From Siphonodentalium dalli (Eukaryota > Mollusca > Scaphopoda > Gadilida > Siphonodentaliidae), in NCBI GenBank assembly GCA_032622095.1, contig CP136061.1, positions 45,393,797-45,457,796 of the forward strand: a stretch of DNA of 64,000 nucleotides, in the 5' to 3' direction. Below are positions 23,439 through 36,535 of the stretch, piece after piece. Every line of letters begins with the position of its first letter. The first letter of the stretch is position 1. Below the pieces are notes generated by a model, which was not told the origin of the DNA, did not search any database, and saw only the letters and a program-made list of their open reading frames with translations. A program made the translations under genes and the position numbers.

Positions 23439-25314
23439 TAGAATAAAATATTATTATCAGTATAACAAATAGTGAATGGAGAAAAATTCGTTAAAAGAAA
23501 AAGATTTATTTGGAATTTGAATTATTTGGATTTGTAAATCTAAATCGCGAAAGAAAATTCAGAGGGTCCAGTAATTTGACTAAATTTAGCAATCGCAGAA
23601 AATGGCAACACGCCAACTAGTAGAGACTAGAGTAACACAACAAAGGATTATTGAAATCTCCGATTATACAAATAAACTTCGCAGGTGCGGTGGATATTTG
23701 CAGAACTGATCTTACCATCGTGTTATCAACACAAAATTGACTATTATTTATCAAATGACATCGCCATCATAAATTAAATAAATGAAACAAGTCAATACAA
23801 ATTTCTCTGTCTGGACTGATAATAAAAAATGGCGACGTCTTCATGGAATTCTATCATTTCTGCGCATGCGCAAGAAAATTCCAAATAAGGAGTTGCCATA
23901 TAAGGAAACTGCAATCTCAATAATTACCAAGCAATTAAAGTCTTAACATACAAGTCAGAAATTTTGTTTCATGATCGAACTGCGGACCTGATAATTATCG
24001 AAATATGTAGTCGAAATAATTTTTAATTAGTTAATCACATGATTTAGACATCAACACACTCTTAAAGACGCAATACACCACCATCTAATGTCGTTATTTA
24101 ACTGGGTCGGTGTTTGTTGTTATCAATCGTTCATTGCTTCGTTTTTAGGAAGACCATTGTATCTGTTTTGCGCATGCGCAAGTCACTTTCCATATTTGGA
24201 ATTTCCATATATGGGATTTGTGTTAACCTCAATACCGATCGATACCGATCAAGCTACAACAGATAACCACGCAATTATCTTAGCATGAAAATAAGATATA
24301 TTGTAATTTATGCAACTACGACCCTGGTAACCCTGATAACTAATAAAATATACCGGCCAATTCATTTTAAGATCGTTATTTCACTTTGCTTTAGGCATAA
24401 ATACACTCTTAAACGCACATAAACGACCCATTGGCGTTAAATTAAATATACTCGGTATTTATTATATTAGTTTTTTATTGCTCAGTATAGAGTTAGACCC
24501 TTGACACCTGTCAATATATTTGGGCTGAATTCATATGATGCGGTATTATTCCTCGAAATAAACAACAAAGCCGTCGTTACTTCGAAATGTCGTTTGGGCT
24601 AATATTTACACAAATCCTCCGTGTGTTCTCCTCAATTGACACACAGGTTCTCAGTCGACACACAGGTTATCCCAGAAACAGGTGTGAAATAAACACCCAA
24701 GGTTTGAACAAACCACACGTTTGTAGGGAGGGGTCTCATTTTCATCATGTATAATTATATTGTATATAAAATATTGTATATATGTTTTGCATGTTACTCA
24801 TTAATTTGGGTCTTCGCAATAAAGCATTCATTCAAAAAGGTGAAATAATCCGATATATGTCCACGCGGCGATGTACGTACCGGTACGTGTGATTGTAACT
24901 ATAACGTCGCAGATCATGTGATTTTACACACTCGTTGCTTATTTGTAAGCGACTGAGTGACGCGTGTGAGTGAGTCGTATGTATAACTGTAGACATCTGT
25001 ATCTGTAGATATTACAGTGCAGGAACCAATTATGGGTGTAGACGCACTGGTCCAGGTGCTACCTAGTAAATTTATAACCATGTGGTGACTCCAGTAGCGT
25101 TCTTTAACGTGCACACACCGAGGCGTGTACACGGGTCAGCCATTAATGTCCGCGCCCGATCGGACAGAATACTGCATCCACGACAACATACCTGGGCAAG
25201 TGTTGTAATGGTGTAATTCTATTTTAAATAACATTTTGCTAATTGTGCGCATGTCATGTTATGGCCAAATTTTCTTTTAACCCTTCCTATACTAAATGGA
25301 TTCTCCCATTCAGT
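23439..25314. other. No gene; diverged ~310-bp duplication at 23865-24420
   Basis: GCGCATGCGCAAG blocks at about 23870 and 24170 start two diverged copies. Both contain ACACTCTTAAA...CRC followed by a GGCGTT/GTCGTT stretch. No ORF is supported. This would be the 5' side of the Helitron-like ORF, but no terminal TC is identifiable. Confidence 0.45.
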
Positions 25315-26555
25315 TATAAATGTGTACAATATGGCCGTACGTGACTCGCAGTGGAGCAACCACATATTTTATGGTGATTCAATATTACAATAATCATATG
25401 ACGATAATTAAGCGTGGTACCCTGCTTTACAGCAACGTGTTTTTGGGTATCCAGCTTGACATTTGCTGTTTTCAGCACACATTTTCACGGTGGGGAATCA
25501 CGTGGTTTCGACTTGATGAGTATAACGCAAAATGGCCGACGATATCGCAAACGCGACCAGAAACGAGGAAAATTGTATTAAACTATAGGATATGACATAT
25601 TACTTGCAGAACTTTGGCAGCTACGAGAATATTATATATTGTTTTTTTTTTCAAACAAGGTGATACCCCATTTGTGTCCACTATCAACTTGTTTTAAAAA
25701 TAAACTGGCACATGTATGCTCGTAACAGTCAAAATGCTATGTTCTGTGTGAGTTGTTCGTATATGTGTTTGTGCGTTTGCCGTCGCCTATGCCATGTTGA
25801 ATGCGTGGTACTCACCAACCTTGGAACCAAGTGATTCCCCACAGCGATTTTATACTATATAATCTTGCATCCCGGCGATGACATTATGCATGTTGCAAGG
25901 ATAGTCATCACTGGAATTGTTCTCAGCGAAGCGGAAAAGGCCGAGTCGTTGAGAACGTGGAGACGATATGACAAGTGCAATAACTTGTCGGGACTCTGGC
26001 CCGCGAAGCCAAATGACGTAAATGACTTCAGGAACCGGGCCATGATGTCTTCGGTTGTTGTCATTATGCTAACCAACTAATAGACCAAGGCTTAAATTAC
26101 ATGGGAATTCTTCATAAGTTGTGAAGTAGCCAATTCTATATTCGTTGATCCACTGCCGATTCCGCAAATTAACAAACTCCAGACAGTTGCTAACCGGAAG
26201 TCACGTGTCAATTAAAAAATAAAGCGTACACGCTTCCAGAATTTGGCTCAACGCTATAGAAAATATAGAAAAAATATATATGACTTCGTCATTCACCTGC
26301 ATGCGCCTAAGGTATAACCACCAACGCGCGCTTCGCGCGTTTGTGGTTGCTATTATTCATTTGGAGGGGTGTTAAGGTATATAATAAAAGCAGAAGACAG
26401 ACAGGCGAAAAGATAATGCAAGCGCAGGATACATACGGGGTGGTCGGGTGGGTTGGGGTGGTCAGCCGCCAAGAAAATGCTTGCACATTTTTTCCCGATG
26501 GATGTTCCCCCAATTATTTACAAACACTGAGACTGTCCTATTGTTCAGTAGCATA

Positions 26556-26682
26556 AATAACATCCTTTTGGTAGAAGGGTGAATGTATATACATGTAAAT
26601 AACATCCTTTTGGTAGAAGGGTGAATGTATATACATGTAAATAACATCCTTTTGGTAGGAGGGTGAATGTATATACATGTAT
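26556..26682. repeat. 42-bp tandem repeat, 3 copies
   Basis: The unit starts AAATAACATCCTTTTGGTAG and ends TGTATATACATGT. Three almost identical copies. Confidence 0.95.
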
Positions 26683-27045
26683 GTTGCAATACTGCGGCCC
26701 TTTATTTTTCCTTAGATTGAACTGAGGTCTTATAAGTATATTACCGTATGTTTGGTACCGTTCGCTAACATGGAACATCAGTTTTGCGGGAATAACTTAT
26801 AATTAACTGGAGAAAAAGTTAGCAACAAAATATATTTTCCTTTAATATACACAACTTAAATTGTATCATATCATGTCAATATAGTATGAACATGATATCG
26901 GTTGCCCTGAGATAACGAGATATGCTCCACTATGCATGTACAATGGTCCCATTGATGAAGATCGATGAACATGTTCAATTTTCAATGCCTTTTGCCATTT
27001 GTGATCCAACGCCAGATATTATCAAGAACTTTTCTATAGCAGAAT

Positions 27046-27190
27046 ATAGTACATGGTAGAATATAGTACATGGTAGAATATAGTACATGGTAGAATATAG
27101 TACATGGTAGAATATAGTACATGGTAGAATATAGTAGAATATAGTACATGGTAGAGTATAGTACATGGTAGAATATAGTACATGGTAGAA
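27046..27190. repeat. 17-bp minisatellite, about 8.5 copies
   Basis: The unit is AGTACATGGTAGAATAT. One shortened copy lies in the middle. Confidence 0.95.
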
Positions 27191-28570
27191 TACTCTGTCT
27201 AACTGTTCACCCACTGGCTGTCAAAATAGGGGTGGTCAACTAGATGCAGATGTACAAAATTACATATTCTATTATATGTGCTTTGAAATTATATTTAAAA
27301 AAAACAACAAGATAGAACAATCGCATTGGCACCATGGGTTTTATGCAAACAATTGTTACTATATATAGCTGGAAATCATCGAAGGTCATAAATTCATTTT
27401 CGTTAAAATTACCATGTTTTTTGTTTTGCATCGTTCATAGAGCACACGAGTGCATTTAGCACTAATCCATTGCTCAAATCCATTCATTTGTTGCATATAT
27501 TATCTTGAGTATAACAGTAGATGGTCCCATAATGATCGGATTTAGTTTAGAGTACCCCTTTAACTTCTGACAAATTGAGTTCAACTTCAAGCTTTCTCAT
27601 CACAAATAGAATAAGAAGAACATTTCATATAAGTTGGAGTTCTTTAGGAGATTTGGAGGAAGGTATACCAATCTCGTTTCAGAAATATGTTCGTATGCAC
27701 TTTTTTTTGGCTGATCTGCGTAAGAGTTGTCGGGTGAACAAATTTGCCCTAATCATTGGACAACAACCTTTATATAATGAACTATACTAAGATAAGACAT
27801 ACGAATAGCTAATGGTTTAGTCACGGTCGTTATGTTTTCAGACCGTTCAAAAAACATTTAAGCAGAATTAACGTCTGCGACTCAGTTTATGAGAAAATAG
27901 TACTGTTTTAACTTCTTGCCACCCGCAGCAAGGTGATATGGTTCCATGTGTCGTGATTGTTTTGTACTGATGTTGTTTTCAGGTGATAGTCAGTGATTGG
28001 CTCGATGATTGCACGCATGCTGACGTGCACATGCTTGTAACTACGGATAATAGCGACCACCAAGGGTGCTTATACCTTAGGCAGGTGAATGACGTCATAT
28101 ATGTTTTTCTATATTCATCAGTGAATTTTTAGATCGCGGGTATGGATTTTGGAGAAATTATCACGTGACTTCCGGTTAGCAACAGTGTGGAGATTGCAAA
28201 TAAACGCGGAATTGGGAATGAAGCATCGCGATGAAAATGAAAGTAATTATTCACAACTTACGAAGAATTCACATGTGATTTAGGTCTATTAATTTCAAAT
28301 AGACCAATTTCTTTGGTTAGCTTAATGAAAACGAAATATGAAGACGTCATGACACGGTTTCTGACGTCATTTTGGATTTGTGGGTCAGAATCCAGACAAG
28401 ATTGTACAATCCACGACACGTCTTGTCAAGTTGGCATGTCATCTCCATCGTGATCACTGCGTGATGTTACATAAATTATTCTTAGCGCTATGTCGCCGAT
28501 AAAAGGCAAATTTGAGGCACAGCATGTGTGGTTGCTCCACTGTATACGCGTCACGTACGATTCATATTAG

Positions 28571-29969
28571 AGACATGTGATCTGAAAGAGACACGTATTA
28601 CGTTTTCCATCAATTATATGTGTAACTGAATTTAGTGGGGCATATGCCGTCTCACCAATTAACAATCGTATGTAAGTTGTGACGGTGTATGTCATATCCG
28701 TAATCGTATTGGTGAATTTACGAAAGGTATCTACTATGGAAAAACGACAACTGTTAGAAAAACACAATGTTTAATGACGTGGAAGCTTACCCTATTCGTA
28801 TTGGTAGTTTATTATTCGAAAGGTGTCCGCTATATCGGACAATTTCCGACTAGTTTGATCTCATCAGGCCAGAGGTCAATTGAATATGGACCGTTAAATT
28901 TCTCAGATTAGTGCGCTTAAAGATACGGGCGGCGTTGGCGGTGGGTATGCTGTCAAAATATTCAGCTCCGTCAAAAACCGCCATAAACAGAAAGAATAGT
29001 AAAGTATAGACAGACTTTGTTCTTATGTAAATAAGAAATATGGCATAAACAGTATATGTCATTGTCAAATGTGTTTCCTTTGTTATGTAAACAAAAGCAA
29101 AAAACGTTACAGAACCTGGCTTTTGTTTAGATCCGGATATGGTCAACATAAAGAGCGTTATTTGTTACTGTTTTCCTGATATGGAAATAATTAAGAGCGT
29201 TTATATCATTTGTGTGTGATTAACCAATAGAATTGCGCTGTGTTATGTAAACAGAAGCAAAACTTCTGTAACACGAGCAGGTTCTTGTTTACGTACACCA
29301 TCATACGTCTTGAGGACAATATCCTATTTACGCGCTGATTATGTTTGGCATATGAACAAAACTATATATTTGTTAATATTCCTTCTCTTGATGGCGATTT
29401 GAACAAATATGAATATTTCTGAAACGAACGCCGCCCGTGCCTTTAAAATCGCAACAGACAAAAGTCTTTAATAAAAGATTTCCATTACATTCTACGTGGT
29501 GGAAGTGGTCTGAACATTGTAGCGAAGGGACCAAACTCTGCCTTGCAGTTTGGGGCGATACCTCAAACCGACCTTTTAATTGGTTTGGAAATCTACATGC
29601 CATACGAGGAATATAAACCCGTCGTATAAATAATAATGGCTCATTGAGGGATTATCACTTATAGGTGATTATCTGCAGATTATCCACATATCGCCCTATT
29701 GTAATAAAAATATTCATGTCGGATTATGATTCTTAGCGAGGACAACAGCCGGGTGATATACATATACCCCAGAACACCAACATAGACAACACATTTCTCG
29801 AACATGTTTGACAACGAATTCGCCATTAACACGTAGCTACCGTGAAATGGATGTTTATAAATGCATGGTAGCGTTTATCATATCTGTGAAGTTGTGAATC
29901 TGGAATTGGATTTTGATTTTCATAGTGTTGAACTTATAAGAATAATTTGGAGCACAAAGTGTGATCAAT
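28571..29969. other. No gene; dispersed repeat at about 28880-29420
   Basis: Short frames only. The repeat here is the inverted counterpart of 18870-19345. This is also the upstream flank of the two-exon gene starting at 29970. Confidence 0.5.
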
Positions 29970-30727
29970 ATGAGATATTTCCACGCATCTCTTGACGATC
30001 CCGAGGTCCGCAAATCCAGACAAAATGCAGAAACGTTATCGCGGAGAGACCGAACCAGCGAAGCCATAAAAAACGCGATGTATTCTTTACAGCAACCCAA
30101 AAGCCTGACAGACGACAATAAAGCTGAAATAGATGACTTATGCAAGGCGGTTGAGAAGTGTAAACTGGGGGTTCTGCAACAGGTATGTACATAGAGAATA
30201 GTTGTTTTGTTTTTTGTTTTGTATATAAATTTTGTCATTATATTATACAATTATATGCAGAACAATATCTGACAACAACGATTGAATAAAAATATAGACG
30301 GGAATGGTGGGGGGGGGGGGGGGGGGTCGACATTCGTACACAGCTCACACACACATCTTACACACATTGGTATATTAATAACATCGTATGTGTAGGTTAC
30401 ATGTATATATATATATATATATTATGCATGTAACGTTCTGTCTCAAATGTATATTTGTTAATGAATTTTGGACTGATCTGCCGAATCTCAGATTGTAAAT
30501 TCAGATTATTTACTATTCAGTATAATTATGTTCCCTGCATGTTAAGTTAGTTATGTGTGTGCCCTGTTGTTTGCTGTATATGGCTTTCATTGGGTCCTTC
30601 ACTCGCAATATATCGATAAGACTTATATCGCAATTCAAATTCTCGAATGAGTGATTTCTTTCAGAGAGAGAGACGAGATAGAGAGAGAGAGAGAGAGAGA
30701 GAGGGAGAGCGAGCGAGCGAGCGAGCG

Positions 30728-30787
<60 letters not shown>

Positions 30788-33700
30788 CCCATGTATGCAG
30801 TTGATAGCAATATGGCCATGTCTGAGTTGTATTTACAAACGATCTTACAGATGGACAGTCAAAGAAAATACGCGACGATTCAACTGAGACATTGAGAATA
30901 GTTAATGTCCTCAGTGAAACGAAATTTCTCATTTCGTAAGATTCGGAGTATTATTCTGAAGACAATTAACTATTGTGTTTAACATTTTTCCACAACAGTT
31001 TGTCACTACCAAACTTTAATAAAATTTAAGGCACTTATAAAATGATTCCAATACCGAAACTTGACCTGATGTTTCCGTTAAACTTATGCACAATGATATC
31101 AAGACAATCCCAATACGGTAAATCACTTCATTCATTTTTTATATGCCTTTTTGAAAAAATGTCGTATTATGTTATCAGTCTGTCCGTCGGTCCGTCTGTC
31201 TATCTGTCTATCCGTCTGTCCGTCCTTATCATTTTGGTTTCCGATCGATAACTCTAGTTGGATTATTTGATCTAAACCAAAGTTGGTATGTGTATTTCCC
31301 AGATAAAGATACAGGCCAAGTTCGAATATGGGTTCCGTACTATTATTTTTGCATGAGTTACGGCCCTTTTTCGACTTAGAATTTGATCGTCTGTTAACAT
31401 TTTTGGTTTCCGACCAATAACTCCAGTTTGGATTATTTGATCTGAACCAAAGTTGGAATGTGTATTTCCCAGCTAAAGATACAGGATAAGTTCGAATATG
31501 GGTTCAGTCCAGTTATTTTTACATGAGTTACGGCCCTTTTTCAACTTAGAATTTGATCATCTGTTAACATTTTTTGTTTCCGACCGATAACTCCAGTTTG
31601 GATTATTTGATTTGAACCAAAGTTGGTATATGTATTTCCCAGCTAACGATACAGGCCAAGTTCGAATATGAGTTCCGTCCATTTATTTTTACAGGAGTTA
31701 TGGCCCTTTTTGTACTTAGAATTTGACCAATTTCATAACATTTCGATTTCCGACCGATAACTCCAGTTTTGATTATTTGATCTGAACCAAAGCTGGTATG
31801 TGTATTTCCCAGCTAAAACTACAGGCCAAGTTCGAATATAGGTTCTGTCTGATTATTTTTACATGAGTTACGGCCATGTTTCGACTTAGAATTTGACCGC
31901 ATTTTGGCATTGAACTTAGGGGTATATCAGATTTTCTTCCAATGTAAGCTCCAAGTATTATATTATTTTGCGGCAGTTCACTTCGAAATGTCTAAAGGGC
32001 GTATTTTGCCACGCCCTAGCGATGCTCTTGTTAACTATTACTTGACTCTACGTTGCCGTTAAAATGATTAATCCCTGCATGGGGGTAGGATTAACCTCTA
32101 CATGGGGTAGGATATGGCGGTATAATTAACCCCTGCATGGAAGTAAGATCAACCCATGCATGGGGTAGGATTAACCACTGTATGGGGTAGGATGAACCCA
32201 TACATGGGTGTAGGATTAACCCCTGCATGGGGGTAGGATCAATCCATACATGTGGTAGGATTAACAATGCATGGGGTAGGATTAGCACAGAAGTAAGATT
32301 AACCCCTGCATGGGGGTAGGATTAAACTCTACATGGGGGTATGATTAACCCATGTATGGGGTTAGATTTAACCCCAGCATGGGATAGGATTAACCCCTGA
32401 ATGGGGTAGGATTAACACCTGAATGGGGTAGGATTAACCCAGTTATGGGTGGGATTAACCATTGCATGGAAGTTAGATTAACTCCTGCATGGGGTAGGAT
32501 TAACCTCTGCATGGGGGTAGGACTAACCCCCGCATGGGAGTAGGATTAACCCATGCATGGGGGTAAGATTAATCACTGCATGTGGAGTATAATTAACCCC
32601 TGCATGGGGGTAGGATTAACCCCTGCATGTGAGTAGGATTAACTCTGCTCGGGGTAGGATTAACCCCTACATTGGGGTATGATTAACCCCTGCATAGGGA
32701 TAGGATTAACTCCTGCGTGGGGTAGGATTAATCCCTGTATTGGGGTAGGATTAACCTCTAGATGGGGGTAGGATTAACATTTGCATGGGGTAGGATTAAC
32801 CCCTGCATGGGGTATGATTAACCCCTGCATGGGATAGGACTAACTCCTGCATTGGTGTAAGATTAGCCACTACAGGGGAGTATGATGAACCCCTGCATGG
32901 GGTAGGATTAACCTCTGCATGGGGGTAGGATTAACCCCTGCATGGGGTCGGATTAACCCCTACATGGGGGTAACATGTTATATGGTTTCCGGGAATGGGG
33001 TTCGATTTTTACTTTGGAAAGAGTTAACGGAAATAGAATAAATGTTTCTAATAATATTATAGCTACCAAAGCGACACATAATCGCTTTTGAAACAACAAG
33101 CTTCTCCATCTAGCATCTCAGGCAGAGAGCCCCCACGGTGTCAAGAAATAACATTTGTGGCTAAACTGAAGATAGCTACCATTACATATTCCAATACTGT
33201 TCCAATATAATAAGCTATATTTCTACTTGGAAACATCCCAAACGATATAGTGCCCTCATTGTATATTATTTCTCAATGGTGATGATACAATGGTGATGAT
33301 ACGATGGTGATGATACAATGGTGATGATACAATGGTGATGGTACAATGGTGATGATACAATGAGTCTGCAAACGAATCTAAATATTTTTTGAAGAATTAC
33401 AAAAATTCATTATTAACACAATGATTTTAATTGCTCTATTATAAATCGGGCAGAATCTTTAGAGCATCACACCTAACGTGAAACAAAACGAAGAATCCGT
33501 TCAATCCCTATTCTGCCCTCCATTAGCGTCTCCCATCCATCTTCTTCTCAGGAACTCATTTAATCTCAATACCATATATATTCCAGAACCGATGTAATAT
33601 CCGATGTATCTATCTACTGCCAAGCCCCGATATTAATACAACGTCCCATGAAAAATTATTTAAATTGTACAGGGCCCTTCGCGACGTGTGGGGAGAATGA

Positions 33701-35435
33701 TACACGAAGCCATGTGCTTACTGTCGTTCTCCCTTCCTACCAGGTACATACTAAATTACCATATCCACTATAATACATCTTTATTAATGCTTTTAGCTTT
33801 TTCTATTAGCACTGATATAACACACTTTATCACTGAACTGAACAGTGCATCACGTTATGAATTCCTGGATTATTGTTGGAGATAGAACAGTGCCATGTTA
33901 CAGTACTAGTATTTTGTACACGTCGCGAGCAGGATATATATATCACTTTCAGGACCACTGAGCATACGAATCGTGTTATGCGTGCGTATACATAAGAGTA
34001 TAGTACTGAAGTGGGAATCCCATATGAAACATTTATGTACTAAGCGGTATATATAAAACATTTTGAACCAGACATTTGGGTATTAAAGATGCATAATCCG
34101 ATTAAGCGCCCCTAAATTAATATTTATTTGGATTCGGTGGTAAAAATTATTTGGTTCTAGTCACGGAACCGGCATATCAAATCACAGAGTTATTAGATAT
34201 CGATTTTTGAAATCTATTATTTTTCGCCATCGAAACCTATTAGTGGCCCAGTAAAAAGTCGACGAACCGACGGTCTCGGACAAATTGCGGATGAAGATGG
34301 ATAACTCTAAATTCAATAGGCTTTGTGTTGATAATAAGGCCACATTTCGTCGAACAACATATTGACAAACAACACCTTTCGGATAATGTTATACTATAGT
34401 TGAAAGTGGTTAGCATTATTTTGGGTAATTAATAGATTCTGATAACTGAAGCGGCATTTCTAAAAATGTTGTTATATGGGGACCATCGAATCGGATTGAG
34501 TACCTTTAATATGTTATATATCATTCCGTTAATAGATTCTCCGCAATTAACCTAATTATCTGGCATTCTCACCCAACATCGTTTCTTGAGGATTCTAACG
34601 ATATATCAAACTAATTTTTTTTTAAACTGGCACTTGGGCGTTATAATTCTCAGCGACGATATATATAACAGGAATACAGAACATATTACCAGGGAATACT
34701 TTCAATTATTTTAGAATCTTGGAGATTACTTGACATATGATCCAGCGCCAACGAATCTGGTTTAAAACCAAGTACATGTAGATGCGGATTTGTCATCCAC
34801 GTAAATTGAGGGTAACCAAATTCTGGGGAAGATTTTCAGCAAAGCGACTGAAACGACGATAAACCCTCATAAACAAACTTGATTTATGACACTTGCTTTT
34901 TATTTTCCAGGATATGACAAAAATATCACTCCTTTGTCGTCGACGAGAAGTGACCGACTTGTCATGCAATCTAACGTCTAAAGTAAATCTGAAAGACCCT
35001 CAAAGGTCGAGAAAAAGACGGAAGACATTGTCAACTGACATCCAAGGGGATACAACCCACCGTTATCTGATGGACATGACGCAAGCTATGACGGCGGCGA
35101 AGATGCAAGCACATCAGTCCAAGAATATTGTTCCAAGACGTTTCATAGAACAAGGGCATGGTATCGAAATTTCAACAAAGATATTCGATAATCCGAACCA
35201 ACTGTCGACAAAAGAATCGAATGAAGCCCCGAATGGAATATTTCCAAGAAGGAAAATCATCCGATATCACAACCGCTATGATTTGTATCTGAAGGCTAAA
35301 GGTGTCGGCCATATAAAAGGGAGGTCTCTGGATACAGTTGATTCGGGAGGTGGTAATAAGGATTCGGGAGGTGGTAATAAGATGATTCTTCCACAGCTGC
35401 GTCACGGACCGACGCGTGTTTGCTGTCAGATTTAG
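29970..35435 (+). CDS. Two-exon gene of unknown function (exons 29970-30182 and 34911-35435)
   Basis: Exon 1 starts at an ATG in good context (ATCAATATGA) with an in-frame TAA 25 bases upstream. It encodes 71 residues (MRYFHASLDDPEVRKSRQNA ...) and ends LQQ at CAACAG|GTATGT. Exon 2 follows a strong acceptor (TTTTTATTTTCCAG) at 34911, begins DMTKISLLCRRREV and runs 174 codons to TAG at 35433-35435. Both junctions are phase 0, giving about 245 residues. The protein is basic and hydrophilic, with no signal peptide, TM segment or recognised domain. The first half has charged, helix-forming stretches (TSEAIKNAMYSL, AEIDDLCKAVEKCK). KDPQRSRKRRKT resembles a nuclear localisation signal. A DSGGGNK repeat occurs twice near the C-terminus. 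The 4.7 kb intron is packed with satellites. I do not recognise the family; a lineage-restricted gene is possible. Confidence 0.65.
30304..30328. repeat. Poly-G tract in the intron
   Basis: A run of about 23 G with one or two interruptions on the plus strand. Similar G runs occur at about 35836, 44346 and 48923. Such runs are prone to assembly error. Confidence 0.9.
30664..30788. repeat. (GA)n microsatellite with a GAGC block
   Basis: About 125 bases of GA interrupted by a GCGA/GAGC tetranucleotide block at about 30705-30733. The charged RE-repeat frames read from it are not genes. Confidence 0.95.
31180..31930. repeat. ~170-bp satellite, 4 copies, after a CTGTCCGT microsatellite
   Basis: CCCAGCTAAAGATACAGGCC-type blocks recur at about 31299, 31470, 31639 and 31809, a period near 170 bp. 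Each copy also carries CCGAYCRATAACTCYAG, GGATTATTTGATCTGAACC and GAGTTACGGCC. A CTGT/CCGTC simple repeat lies directly upstream (31180-31225). Confidence 0.9.
32055..32975. repeat. ~22-bp imperfect minisatellite, about 40 copies
   Basis: The unit is GGATTAACCCCTGCATGGGG plus TA. Copies vary in spacing by one or two bases. The core CCCCTGCATGGGG is nearly self-complementary, so every unit can form a small hairpin. It lies inside the intron of the 29970-35435 gene. Confidence 0.95.
33275..33362. repeat. 14-bp tandem repeat, about 6 copies
   Basis: The unit is ACAATGGTGATGAT with single-base variants. Confidence 0.95.
34082..34512. mobile_element. ~430-bp MITE with inverted ends
   Basis: The left end TTAAAGATGCATAATCCGAT and the right end ATCGGATTGAGTACCTTTAA (inverted) are bounded by TA dinucleotides, compatible with a Tc1/mariner-type target duplication. 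There is no ORF. A related partial copy is at 11479-11700. It sits in the intron of the two-exon gene, about 400 bp before exon 2. Confidence 0.7.
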
Positions 35436-36354
35436 AACAGTTGAGTGCAGGGACGTCACTAGTGGGTTTTTGTTGGGGATGTTCAACTTTGAATTTTAAA
35501 CTGTACCCCACTTAAGACCAAAATTCCTGATGGAGAAAATTCATTTGCGCCACGCTGCGTTGGAATGTTTAGTGATAACTGAAACGTTCAAACCTTCAGC
35601 AAACAAAATTCACTGTATAACACCTCATATATGTCCCATCTGTTCTAAACTTTTAACCCAATCTAGGAAAATATACGAATCTTAGTTTCATGATTAAGTT
35701 ATACATACGTGTACATACGGATCTGCAAGTCACAACGACTGTAATTTTTATATAAAAGTTTGTTGTTGTCAGGGACAACATTTCAGCATCAGGAAAGCCA
35801 TAATATTAAAAAACAATTTTGACGTAAATTCTGGGAGGGGGGGGGGGGGGGCATGGGGGCGTGCCTCACCCCAACTTTGGTCAACATTTTGGAAAGTTGG
35901 AAATTTCATGTCTGACACATGTCTGGGTTAGTTGAAATTGTTCTGGTAGTTTCATTTTCCAACCAGCATTTATTGTGAAGAATGTTGAATATTTTCTTAC
36001 TTGGGGCAAAATATTTTTGGAACGAGATGGCCGTCAATTGGAAATGTCCAACCATTAGGCGGTATCATCTTGTGGTCAATATTAACTTTATTTGAGATCA
36101 TAGAGTTCATGTATTAGCTTTAATGTCTCGATTAAATCTTCTCGTAAACATCTATAATTGAAAGGCAGGAGACCCACAATTATTATTATAATTATCTTTT
36201 TAAGAGTTCCTTATTGGGAACTTCGCAATGAGTATATAGTAAAGAAAAGGTTAATTATTTATCAAAGCTATATTGGTCAAAGGAGCATCTCGAAAGCGAT
36301 ACATTAATATATATACTAGGCTTGATATGGACACTGCCAATTACGAGTAGCTTT
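35436..36354. other. No gene; 3' flank of the two-exon gene
   Basis: Non-coding, with a poly-G run at about 35836-35850. No confident polyadenylation signal is identified. Confidence 0.5.
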
Positions 36355-36535
36355 AACACTTCCATGACTGGAGCTTCCTGAAATTTTGTGAAAACAATGT
36401 GCCGATGCATTCTCTTATATGTGCAAGTCTCCCATAGGGAGCCTCACATATATATAAGAGATTATATTAGCCTACCGATATTAACCTTGACCTTGTAAGC
36501 CAGTGCATTCTCTTATACAGTATGTGTGAGGCTCC
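36355..36535. repeat. Copy of the CCAATGCATTCTCTTATATA hairpin element, inverted end
   Basis: It begins with ACTTCCATGACTGGAGCTTC, the complement of the element end seen at 54680-54705. A CCGATGCATTCTCTTATATG hairpin (36405-36475) follows, then a second half-hairpin (36500-36535). It belongs to the family clustered at 54.2-55.2 kb. Confidence 0.8.

Larger units (their letters stand above)
25315..28570. mobile_element. Large imperfect inverted repeat (foldback-like)
   Basis: Blocks on the left arm recur in reverse order and orientation on the right arm. CGTACGTGACTCGCAGTGGA-type sequence at 25335-25371 matches the complement of 28530-28560. The block around GTTGCTAACCGGAAGTCACG (26190) matches 28170-28190 inverted. 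ATTCACCTGCATGCGCCTAA (26290) and the following GGTATAACCACCA match the complement of 28045-28100. The right arm (about 0.5 kb) is shorter than the left (about 1.0 kb), and the spacer is about 1.7 kb. The spacer holds two minisatellites and no recognisable gene. It could be a foldback element or two inverted copies of one repeat. Confidence 0.6.

Noticed and set aside
30647-30932. Arg/Glu and Leu/Ser repeat ORFs
   Set aside because: Generated by the GA microsatellite.
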